Position numbers and translations under genes: made by a program. 64,000 nt of DNA from Rickettsia bellii RML369-C (GTDB lineage Bacteria > Pseudomonadota > Alphaproteobacteria > Rickettsiales > Rickettsiaceae), in assembly GCF_000012385.1 (NCBI RefSeq), contig NC_007940.1, forward strand, positions 310,001 through 374,000, read 5' to 3'. The notes below the pieces were generated by a model. That model was not told where the DNA came from, made no database searches, and was given only the letters and a program-made list of their open reading frames with translations. Of the stretch, positions 17,260-26,307 are shown piece after piece (the first letter of the stretch is position 1; each line of letters starts with the position of its first letter).

Positions 17260-19095
17260 TTACTTCCCAGCTCTTTTACGGTCGTTAGGGTCGAGTAGAG
17301 CTTTACGTAAGCGGATAGATTTCGGTGTTACCTCAACTCGCTCATCATCTTGTATATAGCTGATTGCTTGCTCTAAAGTTAAAAGCATTGGCGGGGTTAA
17401 TTTAATAGCCTCATCTTTACCGGATGCTCTAACGTTGCTTAGTTGTTTAGCCTTAAGCGGATTTACTTCTAAATCGTTATCACGGCTATGTTCACCGATA
17501 ATCATCCCTCTATATACTTTGTCACCTGGATTGATAAACATTTTTCCCCTATCTTCCAGATTCCATAGAGCGTAAGCAACAGCGTCACCATCGCCGTTAG
17601 AGATAAGTACGCCCTTAGTCCTCCCTTCGATAGTGCCTTTATAATCAGCATAGCCATGGAAAATACGATTCATAATACCAGTACCACGAGTTTCAGTTAA
17701 GAATTGGCTGTGATAACCGATCAAACCTCTTGATGGACCAATAAAGGTAACACGGCTTTTGCCGCCACCTGATGGTCTCATATCAGTCATTTCGCATTTT
17801 CTAAGCGATAAGGAGCTTACGACCACACCAACATAATCATCATCAAGCCGATCAAGCAAGGACTATATAGGTTCTTGTTTATTGCCGTTTTCGCCTGTTT
17901 GGAATAATACTTCTGGTCTACTGATTGATAATTCAAAGCCCTCACGACGCATAGTCTCGATTAAGATACCAAGCTGTAATTCTCCACGTCCTGCAACTTG
18001 GAAAGCATTTGATCCAGGTGCTTCGGTTACTTTAAGGGCTACGTTACTCTCAAGTTCACGCATTAACCTGTTGCCAATTAAGCTTGATGTAACTTTCGTA
18101 CCCTCTTTACCTGCAAGTGGTGAGTCATTAACGCTAAAGGTCATAGATAGGGTTGGTGGATCAATCGGTAGCGATGGCAGTGCCTCAGTTACTTCAGGTG
18201 CACATATCGTATCAGCAACGTTAGCATTTTCAGCACCAGCAATGGCGATAATATCACCAGCCATAGCCTCATCTATAGCGATTCTCTCGAGTCCTCTAAA
18301 AGCTAATATTTTAGTGATTCGCCCATTTTCAAGTACTTTATTTTCACGGTTTAGTACTTTAATATTTTGGTTAACCTTAACGCTACCGCTTTGTACTCTA
18401 CCAGTTAAAATTCTACCGAAAAAAGGATTGAATTCTCTAGTAGTAACAAGCATAGAAAACGGTGCTTTAGCATCAGCTATAGGAGCATGTACATGCTTTA
18501 CTATCAGGTCAAATAAAGGTGCAAGATCATCTGCTAAATTATCTAAAGGATTTATCGTTTCATCAAAATTTAAAGAAGCTCTGCCTGCTCTACCTGAAGC
18601 ATAAACTATTTTATCTATGAAATTAAGCTGATCATCATTTGCTTCTAACGCTACAAATAGCTCATATACTTCATCAATAACTTTGTTTATTCTTTGGTCG
18701 TCTCTATCAATCTTATTAATAACAACGATAGGTTTTAAACCAAGCTTTAAGGCTTTAGAAAGCACAAATTTTGTTTGTGGCATTGGTCCTTCTGATGCGT
18801 CAACAAGTAGCACAACGCCGTCAACCATGCTAAGTATGCGTTCTACTTCACCGCCAAAGTCAGCGTGTCCTGGTGTGTCTACTATATTGATACGTACATC
18901 ACCCCACATAAGGGCAGTACATTTGGCAAGTATGGTAATCCCACGTTCACGCTCAAGGTCGTTAGAGTCCATAGCACGTTCGGCTACTTGTTGGTTAGCT
19001 CTAAAAGTACCGCTTTGTTTAAGCATGTTGTCAACAAGCGTGGTTTTCCCATGATCAACGTGGGCAATAATTGCTATATTACGAATAGATGTCAT
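17260..19095 (-). pseudogene. typA: GTPase TypA/BipA, interrupted by an in-frame amber codon
   Basis: BipA is a ribosome-associated translational GTPase. The N-terminal part has G1 [11 protein letters not shown]2/G3 RGITI and DTPGHADF, and G4 NKIDRDD. The C-terminal part has VTFIGPSRGLIGYHSQFLT and RGTGIMNRIF, the BipA-specific domain. Between them the frame reads QEPI-stop-SLLDRL with TAG at 17863-17865. Both sides are in the same phase, and the total of 611 codons matches full-length TypA. A single G-to-T change of a Glu codon (EPIE is the family consensus) explains it. Either recent inactivation, read-through, or a sequencing error. Confidence 0.92.
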
Positions 19096-19229
19096 CTTTA
19101 AAAATTCTCACAAGTTTACAATAGTTTTCTGCATTATATACCAAAATAGCAAAAATTGGAATAAACTTCTTGTAAAACTCATGAATTCAATTTAAAGAAC
19201 AATATATATTAACTTTTACAATTCCATTT

Positions 19230-19961
19230 ATGAAGCAAAAAAAACTATTATGTCTTGATGTCGACGGAACAATATTTTTCAAGAGTTTGCATAATTACCT
19301 TGGTGAGAAATTAATGATAGCCCATAAATTTGGGATGTCTATCACCGAAGAACTAATAATACAATATACAGATGAATTTTTAAGAAATCCGTCTTTAGGT
19401 TGGAGGAATAAAGAAAGATTAGTTACTTTAGTAAAAAAAGCTTGGTCATCTGAATATGAAGTGGCACTAGTATCATTTAACGATTATCCGCAAGCCGTGA
19501 AATATGCTATGACAAAAATACTTAAAGAAGATGTGGAAAAGCTACATATAGTATCTTATTTACCGGCAGCTTTGAAGAAATATTATATGGTTCATCCCGT
19601 TTGTGACAAACAGAAGCATATAGAAGAAGCTATGCAAAAAGCAGGAGTAACAAATCCGGCAAATGTATTATTAATTGAAGATACATTATATAATGTAGAG
19701 GCTGCAAAAAAAGCTGGAATGAAAGCTGTATTAATAGAGTCGCAAGATACAAGTTTTAAGATTGCTTTTGACGCTTTAAGGGAGCTTAATAAAATTCATG
19801 GGGTTGATAATGTTAACCTGGAAGAACCTTTGACAGAACCAGAGCTTGAGGTTAGTGATAGTAGTGAGGATGTTAATATGGGTGATAATCAAGAAGATTA
19901 TAAATCTGATGGTGAATGTACAGAAGGGCAGCAGGAGATGGATGTACAAATGCTAGGGTAA
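19230..19961 (+). CDS. HAD-superfamily hydrolase-like protein with acidic tail
   Basis: Haloacid-dehalogenase fold motifs: LCLDVDGTIF (motif I, residues about 7-16), VALVSFND (motif II), and VLLIEDTLYNVEAAKKAG (motif IV) with a Lys-containing segment before it. The last 50 residues are Asp/Glu-rich (EEPLTEPELEVSDSSEDVNM) and look disordered. The substrate is unknown; many small HADs are phosphatases. It is transcribed divergently from typA over a 134-base AT-rich spacer. No signal peptide is seen. Confidence 0.75.
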   Translation: MKQKKLLCLDVDGTIFFKSLHNYLGEKLMIAHKFGMSITEELIIQYTDEFLRNPSLGWRNKERLVTLVKKAWSSEYEVALVSFNDYPQAVKYAMTKILKEDVEKLHIVSYLPAALKKYYMVHPVCDKQKHIEEAMQKAGVTNPANVLLIEDTLYNVEAAKKAGMKAVLIESQDTSFKIAFDALRELNKIHGVDNVNLEEPLTEPELEVSDSSEDVNMGDNQEDYKSDGECTEGQQEMDVQMLG

Positions 19962-20026
19962 TATTCAGGCTAGACAAATCATATTATGTTATTTATTCTT
20001 GATTAGTGGAGTGTTTTAGATTATTC

Positions 20027-20129
20027 GTCATTGCGAGGAGAAACTGTAAATTTCGACGTGGCAATCTCAGGAGGTTTATATTGTTTTATGAGATTGCCGC
20101 GTCGATGCGTTGCATCTCCTCGCAATGAC
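20027..20129. repeat. Dispersed palindromic repeat, type C
   Basis: This 103-base inverted repeat has arms GTCATTGCGAGGAG and CTCCTCGCAATGAC and an inner pair TGGCAATCTCAGGAG/TATGAGATTGCCGCGTC. The same class is at 22176-22269, and half of one is fused to IS110 copy 3 at 59829-59865. It lies just upstream of the ompH GTG start. Confidence 0.85.
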
Positions 20130-20154
20130 AATTTAATAAAAACAGAGTTATATC

Positions 20155-20709
20155 GTGCAGTATAGATTATTAGGGTTGCTTTTAATAATAAGTTTTTCAT
20201 ATTTTGTTCAGGCAGAGTTGCCAAATAAAGAAGATAATTTTAAAGTTAGAGTGGCTATTGTTGATGTTCAATCGATTTTAGAAGGATCAATGGCTATAAA
20301 AAATTTGCGTAATAAAGTTGAAAAAATTAATCAAAAAATTCAAGAAGATATTAACGCCAAAGAAGCAGAATTTAAACCTATGGAAGAAAGCGTGATGAAA
20401 GAACGTTCTTCTTTAAGTGAAGATGAGTTTGAAAAGAAAGTAAGCGAATTTTATGAAAAAGTTACTGAAGTAAAAAAAGAAATTCAGAGTAAAAAAGCAA
20501 GACTTGAGCAAGCTCATGCTGAAGCTATGAGCAAAATTCATGAATTAACGATTACAATAATTAGTGAGCTTGCAGAAAAATATAGCGTTAATTTAGTCAT
20601 TCCAAGTGCTCAAATTTTATATGCGAAAGATAATTTAAATATAACTTCTGAAGTAACTTTTATATTGAATGAGAGATTAAAAGAAGTCCAAATCAATTAT
20701 AATTATTAA
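20155..20709 (+). CDS. OmpH/Skp-family periplasmic chaperone
   Basis: Skp/OmpH proteins hold unfolded outer-membrane proteins in the periplasm. The 184-residue product has a signal peptide (about 1-21, ending FVQA), then RVAIVDVQSILEGSMA, the typical first strand and helix. A long Lys/Glu coiled coil (about 55-130) and a C-terminal strand segment (YSVNLVIPSAQILYAKDNLNIT) follow. A GTG start is used, because the signal peptide begins right there and no in-frame ATG precedes. It is followed by icd after 11 bases. bamA, the frequent neighbour, is not here. Confidence 0.88.
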   Translation: MQYRLLGLLLIISFSYFVQAELPNKEDNFKVRVAIVDVQSILEGSMAIKNLRNKVEKINQKIQEDINAKEAEFKPMEESVMKERSSLSEDEFEKKVSEFYEKVTEVKKEIQSKKARLEQAHAEAMSKIHELTITIISELAEKYSVNLVIPSAQILYAKDNLNITSEVTFILNERLKEVQINYNY

Positions 20710-20720
20710 TAAGTATCAAT

Positions 20721-22172
20721 ATGGCAGAATTTACACCGATTACAATTGCATACGGGGATGGTATAGGTCCTGAAATAATGGAAGCCGTGCTTTATATATT
20801 ACGGAAAGCTGAAGCACGAATCCGCTTAGAGACTATAGAAGTAGGGGAAAAACTCTATGTAAAGCACTATAGTTCAGGTATAAGTGAACAAAGTTGGGAG
20901 TCGATAGAACGCACCGGAGTTATACTTAAAGCTCCGATTACTACGCCGCAAGGAGGAGGGTATAAAAGCCTGAATGTTACGATTCGTAAAACATTACAAC
21001 TTTTTGCTAATATTCGCCCCTCTGTTTCGTTCTATCCGTTTACCAAAACTCTACATCCAAATTTAAACCTGACTATCATACGTGAAAATGAAGAAGATTT
21101 ATATGCTGGTATAGAATACCGCCAGACGCATAATATGTATGAGTCGGTTAAGCTTATTAGCCGTACCGGTTGTGAGAAAATTATCAGATATGCCTTTGAG
21201 TATGCAGTAAAAAATAACCGCAAAAAAGTTACTTGTTTAAGTAAGGATAATATCATGAAATTTTCCGATGGGATTTTTCATAAAGTATTTAATGAAATTG
21301 CCAAAGAATATCCGCAAATCAATAATGAGCATTATATTATCGATATCGGCACTGCAAGGCTTGCGACTAAACCGGAAATATTTGATGTTATTGTAACTTC
21401 TAATTTGTATGGTGATATTATTTCTGATGTAGCAGCTGAAATTTCAGGTTCGGTAGGCTTAGCTGGTTCTGCCAATATCGGAGAGCATTATGCAATGTTT
21501 GAAGCAGTACACGGAAGTGCTCCTGATATTGCAGGTCAAGACATCGCAAACCCATCAGGGCTATTAAATGCTGCTATAATGATGTTAGTGCATATAGGGC
21601 AGGGTGATATTGCCACTCTAATCGAAAATGCTTGGAAGAAAACTATAGAAGACGGCATGCATACAGCAGATATATATAATAAAGACCATTCTACTAAGAA
21701 AGTTGGTACAAAAGAATTTGCTGAAGAGGTAGTAAAAAGGCTAGGTCAGAAGCCAGAGAAATTAGCTAAAGCAGATTATCCGTTAGTTACTAAAAAGCAA
21801 GAAAGTAATACCACATATAAAATCAACACTAAAGAGGTGAAAAAATTAGTCGGCACAGATATATTTGTAGGTATGAATGTCGCTTCTGCTCATGATATAG
21901 CTGATAAGGTAAATAAGCTGGATATTGGTAATTTTGAGCTAAAAACAATCTCTTCTAAAGGGCTGAAATTATGGCCTCGTGATACAAGATTCGAGACCAT
22001 ATCCGATCATTGGTGTTGTCGTTTTATGGCTAAAGATGGAGTAGAGCTTAAACATTTAGACATAACGAAATTACTTGAGACCTTAAGCAAAGCAAATATC
22101 GACTTTATCAAAGTAGAAAACCTTTTTGAGTTTGATGGAGCAGCTGGATATAGCTTGGCACAGGGGGAGTAA
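20721..22172 (+). CDS. icd: Isocitrate dehydrogenase (NADP-type, long form)
   Basis: This TCA enzyme converts isocitrate to 2-oxoglutarate. It belongs to the isocitrate/isopropylmalate dehydrogenase family: IAYGDGIGPEIMEAVL at the start, substrate loop SLNVTIRKTLQLFANIRPS, metal-binding SNLYGDIISDVAAEISGSVG and the nucleotide loop EAVHGSAPDIAGQDIANPSG. It is 483 residues long, with a C-terminal extension of about 140 residues (from about 340) as in the Thermus/Rickettsia type rather than the 416-residue enterobacterial form. It lies 11 bases after ompH. Confidence 0.95.
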   Translation: MAEFTPITIAYGDGIGPEIMEAVLYILRKAEARIRLETIEVGEKLYVKHYSSGISEQSWESIERTGVILKAPITTPQGGGYKSLNVTIRKTLQLFANIRPSVSFYPFTKTLHPNLNLTIIRENEEDLYAGIEYRQTHNMYESVKLISRTGCEKIIRYAFEYAVKNNRKKVTCLSKDNIMKFSDGIFHKVFNEIAKEYPQINNEHYIIDIGTARLATKPEIFDVIVTSNLYGDIISDVAAEISGSVGLAGSANIGEHYAMFEAVHGSAPDIAGQDIANPSGLLNAAIMMLVHIGQGDIATLIENAWKKTIEDGMHTADIYNKDHSTKKVGTKEFAEEVVKRLGQKPEKLAKADYPLVTKKQESNTTYKINTKEVKKLVGTDIFVGMNVASAHDIADKVNKLDIGNFELKTISSKGLKLWPRDTRFETISDHWCCRFMAKDGVELKHLDITKLLETLSKANIDFIKVENLFEFDGAAGYSLAQGE

Positions 22173-22175
22173 GTC

Positions 22176-22269
22176 GTCATTGCGAGCGAGCGTAAGTAGA
22201 GCGTGGCAATCTCATGAAGTAAGACTCCTGAGATTGCTGCGTCAAGGCTTTGCCTTTCCTCGCAATGAC
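22176..22269. repeat. Dispersed palindromic repeat, type C
   Basis: Arms are GTCATTGCGAG and CTCGCAATGAC, with GTGGCAATCTCATG/CTGAGATTGCTGC inside. It starts three bases after the icd stop and could fold into a terminator-like hairpin, though no T-run follows. Confidence 0.8.
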
Positions 22270-22299
22270 GGAAAAACTTAAACAAATAAATAATAATAT

Positions 22300-23055
22300 A
22301 TGCACAACATCACCTCCTCATTTACAACAGCTTCCTCAGCTTCAGAAATTCTTGAGTTAATAAAAAATATAACCGCCGAGGCATTAATTTTTCTAGATGT
22401 AGACGATACTATTATAACACCGAAATCAGTTACTTTTAGAAAACCGCCCTATAATCAAATGCTTGATAGAATTAAGGCAAATAAAGGTAATTATGATAAT
22501 TTTGAAGAAATTGTCAGTAATTGGCGTTTGCAGCGGAAAGTGATACTGATTGATGAAGAGTGGGGGCAGGTTTTAAACACTCTTAAAAAACATTATTTCG
22601 TTTATGCCCTTACACAGATGAGTAGAGGGAAATTTGGTAATATTCCATCTATGCAAGAATGGCGATATGAAGAATTGAAAAGTTTAGGTATAGAATTTTC
22701 TGACAATAAAAAATTGGCAATTTTTAATTCAGCTAAAAAAGATGATGCTGTTTTTTATAAAGGGATATTTATAACCGGTAACCATTCAAAAAGTGGTACT
22801 TTAGCCAAATTTTCTAAAGAGTTACAAGCTAGTTTTATCGTGTTTGTTGATGATCGCAAAAATCATATAGAAGATATGCAAAATTATTGCGAAAAGAATA
22901 ATATCGGCTTTTTAGGTATTTTGTTTGACGGACTTAAAAATTTATTAGGAGAATCTGAACCAAAACTTGCCCGGTTTCAAGAGCAATATTTGATAGAAAA
23001 TGCTGAATGGCTTGAGGATGTGGAAGCTTATAAGCTTATGGCAGAGAGTAGTTAG
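22300..23055 (+). CDS. DUF2608-like HAD-fold protein
   Basis: This 251-residue protein has a HAD-type nucleophile motif FLDVDDTII (about residues 31-39), a middle segment YALTQMSRGKFGN, and IVFVDDRKNHIEDMQNYC as the acidic motif. It resembles DUF2608 proteins found in Rickettsia, Chlamydia and Legionella, for which no function is settled. No signal peptide is seen at this start. A weak family match is possible to phosphatases acting outside the cell. It stands downstream of icd after a palindromic repeat. Confidence 0.7.
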   Translation: MHNITSSFTTASSASEILELIKNITAEALIFLDVDDTIITPKSVTFRKPPYNQMLDRIKANKGNYDNFEEIVSNWRLQRKVILIDEEWGQVLNTLKKHYFVYALTQMSRGKFGNIPSMQEWRYEELKSLGIEFSDNKKLAIFNSAKKDDAVFYKGIFITGNHSKSGTLAKFSKELQASFIVFVDDRKNHIEDMQNYCEKNNIGFLGILFDGLKNLLGESEPKLARFQEQYLIENAEWLEDVEAYKLMAESS

Positions 23056-23128
23056 GTTATTTATGCATAGGGATTGTTCCAACCCTGTCATCCCGTGGTG
23101 GATGAATAAAATTAAAAGAGATAATAAA

Positions 23129-23422
23129 ATGAGTGTAGTTTATAAGGTGGAAAATTTGGAAGATGCACGAGATTTTTTATCTTCTGCACAAGGTGAGTAT
23201 ATATTAACAAATTCTGAAAGCAGTGTAAAATATTATGGTATGTTAGTAGTTGATCATATGCTTAAAACTTTACAAAAAGAATTTCCTAAAAAAGTTATAG
23301 ACGTTATTGTGGATATTGATGATGACCATGCAGCTTTATTTACTGCAATAAAACTAAATTATAAAAATATAGTATATATGGGTAATTCTGAAGAGGCTAA
23401 AGCGTTACTGAAAAAATCATGA
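23129..23422 (+). CDS. Hypothetical protein, 97 residues, coupled to recO
   Basis: I do not recognise this family. A longer frame from 23000 exists, but its first 43 codons overlap the previous gene and a palindromic-repeat fragment. ATG at 23129 preceded by AAAAGAG is therefore a better start. The product is acidic and soluble, with alternating strand/helix pattern ([46 protein letters not shown]), suggesting a small alpha/beta fold. It overlaps recO by four bases (ATGA), so translation is probably coupled. Confidence 0.6.
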   Translation: MSVVYKVENLEDARDFLSSAQGEYILTNSESSVKYYGMLVVDHMLKTLQKEFPKKVIDVIVDIDDDHAALFTAIKLNYKNIVYMGNSEEAKALLKKS

Positions 23423-24144
23423 ACATAAAAGATATAGGAGTAATAATTGCTAAGAAGCCGCTAAAGGAAAATACGTTTATTATTACAGTTTTTACTAAAA
23501 ATCATGGTTTATATTCAGGTGTTGCAAAGGAATCTTCGAAAAAAAGTAAATTCATATATCAAGAAGGTAATGTAGTAGATTTTTTATGGCAAGCAAGACT
23601 CCATGAACATATCGGAATTGCCAAATGTGAGCTTGTCAAATCTTATATCGGTCATTTTATTATAAATAAAGCTAAGCTATATGCTTTTAATTCCGTCATA
23701 TCTTTAATCAAAGAGTTATTTCACGAAAGAGAAGAGCATTATAATTTTTTCTCATTGCTAATAAACTATCTGGATAATCTAGCAAAAAATTTTTGTTTTC
23801 ATGATTATATTAATTTTGAGCTAGCACTGCTTGCTGAAATGGGCTATGAACTTGACTTTACTAAATGCGGTGTTAGCAATACTACACAAGATTTAGCTTA
23901 TCTATCACCTAAATCAGGCAGAGCTGTATCATATGAAGTAGGTGCACCTTATAAAGATAAGTTATTACCTTTGCCAAAATTTTTGCTATCTGGTAATGAC
24001 AAAATTACCTTAGAAGAAAAAAGGCAAGCTTTAAACTTAACAAGTTACTTCTTTAATAGATATTTGTTTCATAATCATAGACAGCCTGAGATAAGACAAG
24101 TGTTTGTAGAATATATACTTGAAAAAGATGCTATTACTGCTTAG
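23419..24144 (+). CDS. recO: DNA repair protein RecO
   Basis: RecO helps load RecA on gapped DNA in the RecFOR pathway. The 241-residue product has the N-terminal OB-fold ([30 protein letters not shown]) and a helical C-terminal domain with [20 protein letters not shown], matching RecO consensus. The SPKSGRAVS segment is also expected. Only one Cys remains from the zinc-finger seen in some RecO proteins. The ATG overlaps the preceding small gene. Confidence 0.93.
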   Translation: MNIKDIGVIIAKKPLKENTFIITVFTKNHGLYSGVAKESSKKSKFIYQEGNVVDFLWQARLHEHIGIAKCELVKSYIGHFIINKAKLYAFNSVISLIKELFHEREEHYNFFSLLINYLDNLAKNFCFHDYINFELALLAEMGYELDFTKCGVSNTTQDLAYLSPKSGRAVSYEVGAPYKDKLLPLPKFLLSGNDKITLEEKRQALNLTSYFFNRYLFHNHRQPEIRQVFVEYILEKDAITA

Positions 24145-24178
24145 AGGTTGTATGCTTGGATCGAAAAGTACTTTCGGT

Positions 24179-24277
24179 GTCATCTAGTTGCTTGTACCTG
24201 CGGCATCCAGAAAATAATAAAAATATAAATATTATTGATATTTTTAACTGGATCCCATCAATAAATCACGGGATGAC
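24179..24277. repeat. Dispersed palindromic repeat, type A
   Basis: A diverged type A element: the left arm GTCATCTAGTTGCTTGTACC is degraded. The right side reads AACTGGATCCCATCAATAAATCACGGGATGAC (quoted in parts: CTGGATCCC, CACGGGATGAC). It is followed by GCAGGCAATGCCACCACGGG (24298-24317), the companion motif. It lies between recO and a convergent gene. Confidence 0.75.
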
Positions 24278-24342
24278 AGGGAGGAGAATGATTCACGCAG
24301 GCAATGCCACCACGGGGTGACAGCAAATAAATTTACAATAAA

Positions 24343-24903
24343 TTAACGTACTCTACCAGTTGCTGGGCTTTTTTGTAATGAATCACTAACTGCTGCCCCA
24401 AAATCCTTTACACTTGTAGCAAGCTTACCATTGGCTATGGCAGAATTTACAGCTGCACTAACAGTAACTTTTATTACTTCACATACAGCAAGTACAACTC
24501 CCCATGCAGCTTTCAAAATCTTATTTTCACCTACAAAACCGTGCAATTTTTCTTGTGCTTTTTCTGCTTGATCAGTTACAAACTTTTGTAACTTACCAAG
24601 CGGAGTATTTTTTTCTAAATGTTCAGCTAAATTTTTTATAGGTGATGAGATAATTTCATCAATATTATTTTTGACATTTTCAGTATGATTTTTGAATTCT
24701 TCACTAATAATATTAAAATCTTTCATAGCATTTAAAAGAGCTTTGTTTGTTGGATCTTTACTTATTGCTTTTTTTAAACTCTCTATTATTTTATCAAAAT
24801 TATTATTAACTTCTGTTAATTTTATCCCGATATCATTAAATTTTAGTTCTTCTTTATTTTGTTTTTCGGGTTCTTGTCCCCCTATAGTAATTTCTCTTAC
24901 CAT
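24343..24903 (-). CDS. Hypothetical coiled-coil protein with hydrophobic C-terminal segment
   Basis: Unrecognised. The 186 residues comprise a polar N-terminus, helical heptad-rich stretches about 25-130 (FDKIIESLKKAISK, NNIDEIISSPIKNLAEHLEK), then a small-residue/hydrophobic part about 130-165 (AAWGVVLAVCEVIKVTVSAA) that could insert in a membrane, and a basic end (TGRVR). The start has a good ribosome site (GGAG, eight bases upstream). No signal peptide is visible. Lacking a known fold, it could be a lineage-specific accessory or secreted protein. Confidence 0.55.
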   Translation of the reverse strand: MVREITIGGQEPEKQNKEELKFNDIGIKLTEVNNNFDKIIESLKKAISKDPTNKALLNAMKDFNIISEEFKNHTENVKNNIDEIISSPIKNLAEHLEKNTPLGKLQKFVTDQAEKAQEKLHGFVGENKILKAAWGVVLAVCEVIKVTVSAAVNSAIANGKLATSVKDFGAAVSDSLQKSPATGRVR

Positions 24904-25003
24904 TTTTTTACTCCAAAATTATTTACTTAAAGATAATTAAGATTTCAGAAATGTCAACAATACTCTTTATAAACTTTTTGACTTTAATAACAAAATATTT
25001 GTA

Positions 25004-26305
25004 CTAAGTAACGGGGCAAATACATATTTTGACTTCATTTAATAATGCTTTGTTGCTTATATCTTTATTTAACTCTTTACGCACTATATCAAATATCTCA
25101 CCTAAGCTTCTTTCCTCTGCCATATATTTAAATATATACTTAGTATTAGCTAATATCGACATTGAGATATTAACATTATTTAATACCCCATTATTAATAG
25201 TAAAATTAATAACATTACTTATTGTTGAAGCATTAGATTCTAGATACTCATAAATTTGTTTAGCAAAATTAGTGATATTATAGAAATAAGGCACATTATC
25301 AAGATCATCAAGTGATGCTACACTATCTTTTTGATTTGATACATAAAAAGAGTGTTTAGTAATATTACCAGTAAGTATTTCACAAATTGCTTCTTGAGCT
25401 ACTTTATCCATTTTCTTAATTTTTTGCAAAAGGGATGAATCTTTTATATAATTTTCTGGTTTTAATAAAACTTTCTCAATCGGATCAAGATAATCAACAA
25501 AATTTAAACTGGCATTTTCTACAAGTTTATATAACTCAGGAATAGAATAGGCTTTATCTCGTTTATGCAAAAACATGTCGTAAACTTCAGCTTCACTCAA
25601 ATTTTTATAATTTGAAAATAATTCCCAACCTCTTTTATGCCAATTAGTAGCAGGCAAATTATCTAAAATTAATTTTCCGTTTATCACCTCTTCGACACGG
25701 CTTTTAGCATCTTTATTCACCATATTCATTAAATCTTGAATCTGATAAACACCGGTACGACCATATTTTGCGTATACCATCAAACCCATACCACCTTTTG
25801 GCTTTAAAGAATCCTTTAGATTTTTTAATCCCATATCGGGATTCGCTAAATGATTAAGTGCATCGGTACAATTTATGTAATCAAATTTTCCAAGTTTTAG
25901 ATTAGGTATATTTAATATAGAATCGTTAACCCATTTGATGTTTTTAAGACCACGTATTTCAGCACGTTTTTGTGCTACTTCCATACTAGACTTGTTTAAA
26001 TCCAAATATATTATCTCGGCATTTTTATTTTTCAGCTGATCTGCAAGATAAATAGCCGAATCACCTGTGCCGCCACCAACTACTAAACATCTAAAACCAT
26101 TATCAAAATTTTCTTTACCTTTATATAAAAAATGATTTAACTCTCCTAAAAACTCACCGCAAACAGTAAGCAAACGTTCTTTTTCTTGATTTGGATCTCT
26201 AAATGGATGGGGATAGTTTTGATAATGCTCTTCGACTTTGGCTAAATCTTTTGAAATTTTTGTAGAAGCATCTTTTATTTTTTTAAAATTGCTCATAAAC
26301 ATCAT
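25004..26305 (-). CDS. Class I SAM-dependent methyltransferase (possibly protein-lysine type)
   Basis: The Rossmann methyltransferase core spans about residues 60-200: motif I CLVVGGGTGDSAIYLA, motif II IIYLDLNKSSMEVAQKRA, motif IV FDYINCTDALNHL and GLMVYAKYGR. The C-terminal half (about 230-433) is helical and unlike small-molecule methyltransferases. The length and this extra domain recall the rickettsial enzymes that methylate lysines of OmpB, but I cannot confirm which paralogue, if any, this is. The ATG lies two bases after the recJ stop, so it is the second gene of a recJ operon. Confidence 0.7.
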   Translation of the reverse strand: MMFMSNFKKIKDASTKISKDLAKVEEHYQNYPHPFRDPNQEKERLLTVCGEFLGELNHFLYKGKENFDNGFRCLVVGGGTGDSAIYLADQLKNKNAEIIYLDLNKSSMEVAQKRAEIRGLKNIKWVNDSILNIPNLKLGKFDYINCTDALNHLANPDMGLKNLKDSLKPKGGMGLMVYAKYGRTGVYQIQDLMNMVNKDAKSRVEEVINGKLILDNLPATNWHKRGWELFSNYKNLSEAEVYDMFLHKRDKAYSIPELYKLVENASLNFVDYLDPIEKVLLKPENYIKDSSLLQKIKKMDKVAQEAICEILTGNITKHSFYVSNQKDSVASLDDLDNVPYFYNITNFAKQIYEYLESNASTISNVINFTINNGVLNNVNISMSILANTKYIFKYMAEERSLGEIFDIVRKELNKDISNKALLNEVKICICPVT

Positions 26306-26307
26306 TT

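Noticed and set aside
17882..19101. Several long plus-strand frames over typA
   Set aside because: They are shadows of the GTPase gene on the minus strand and match no family.
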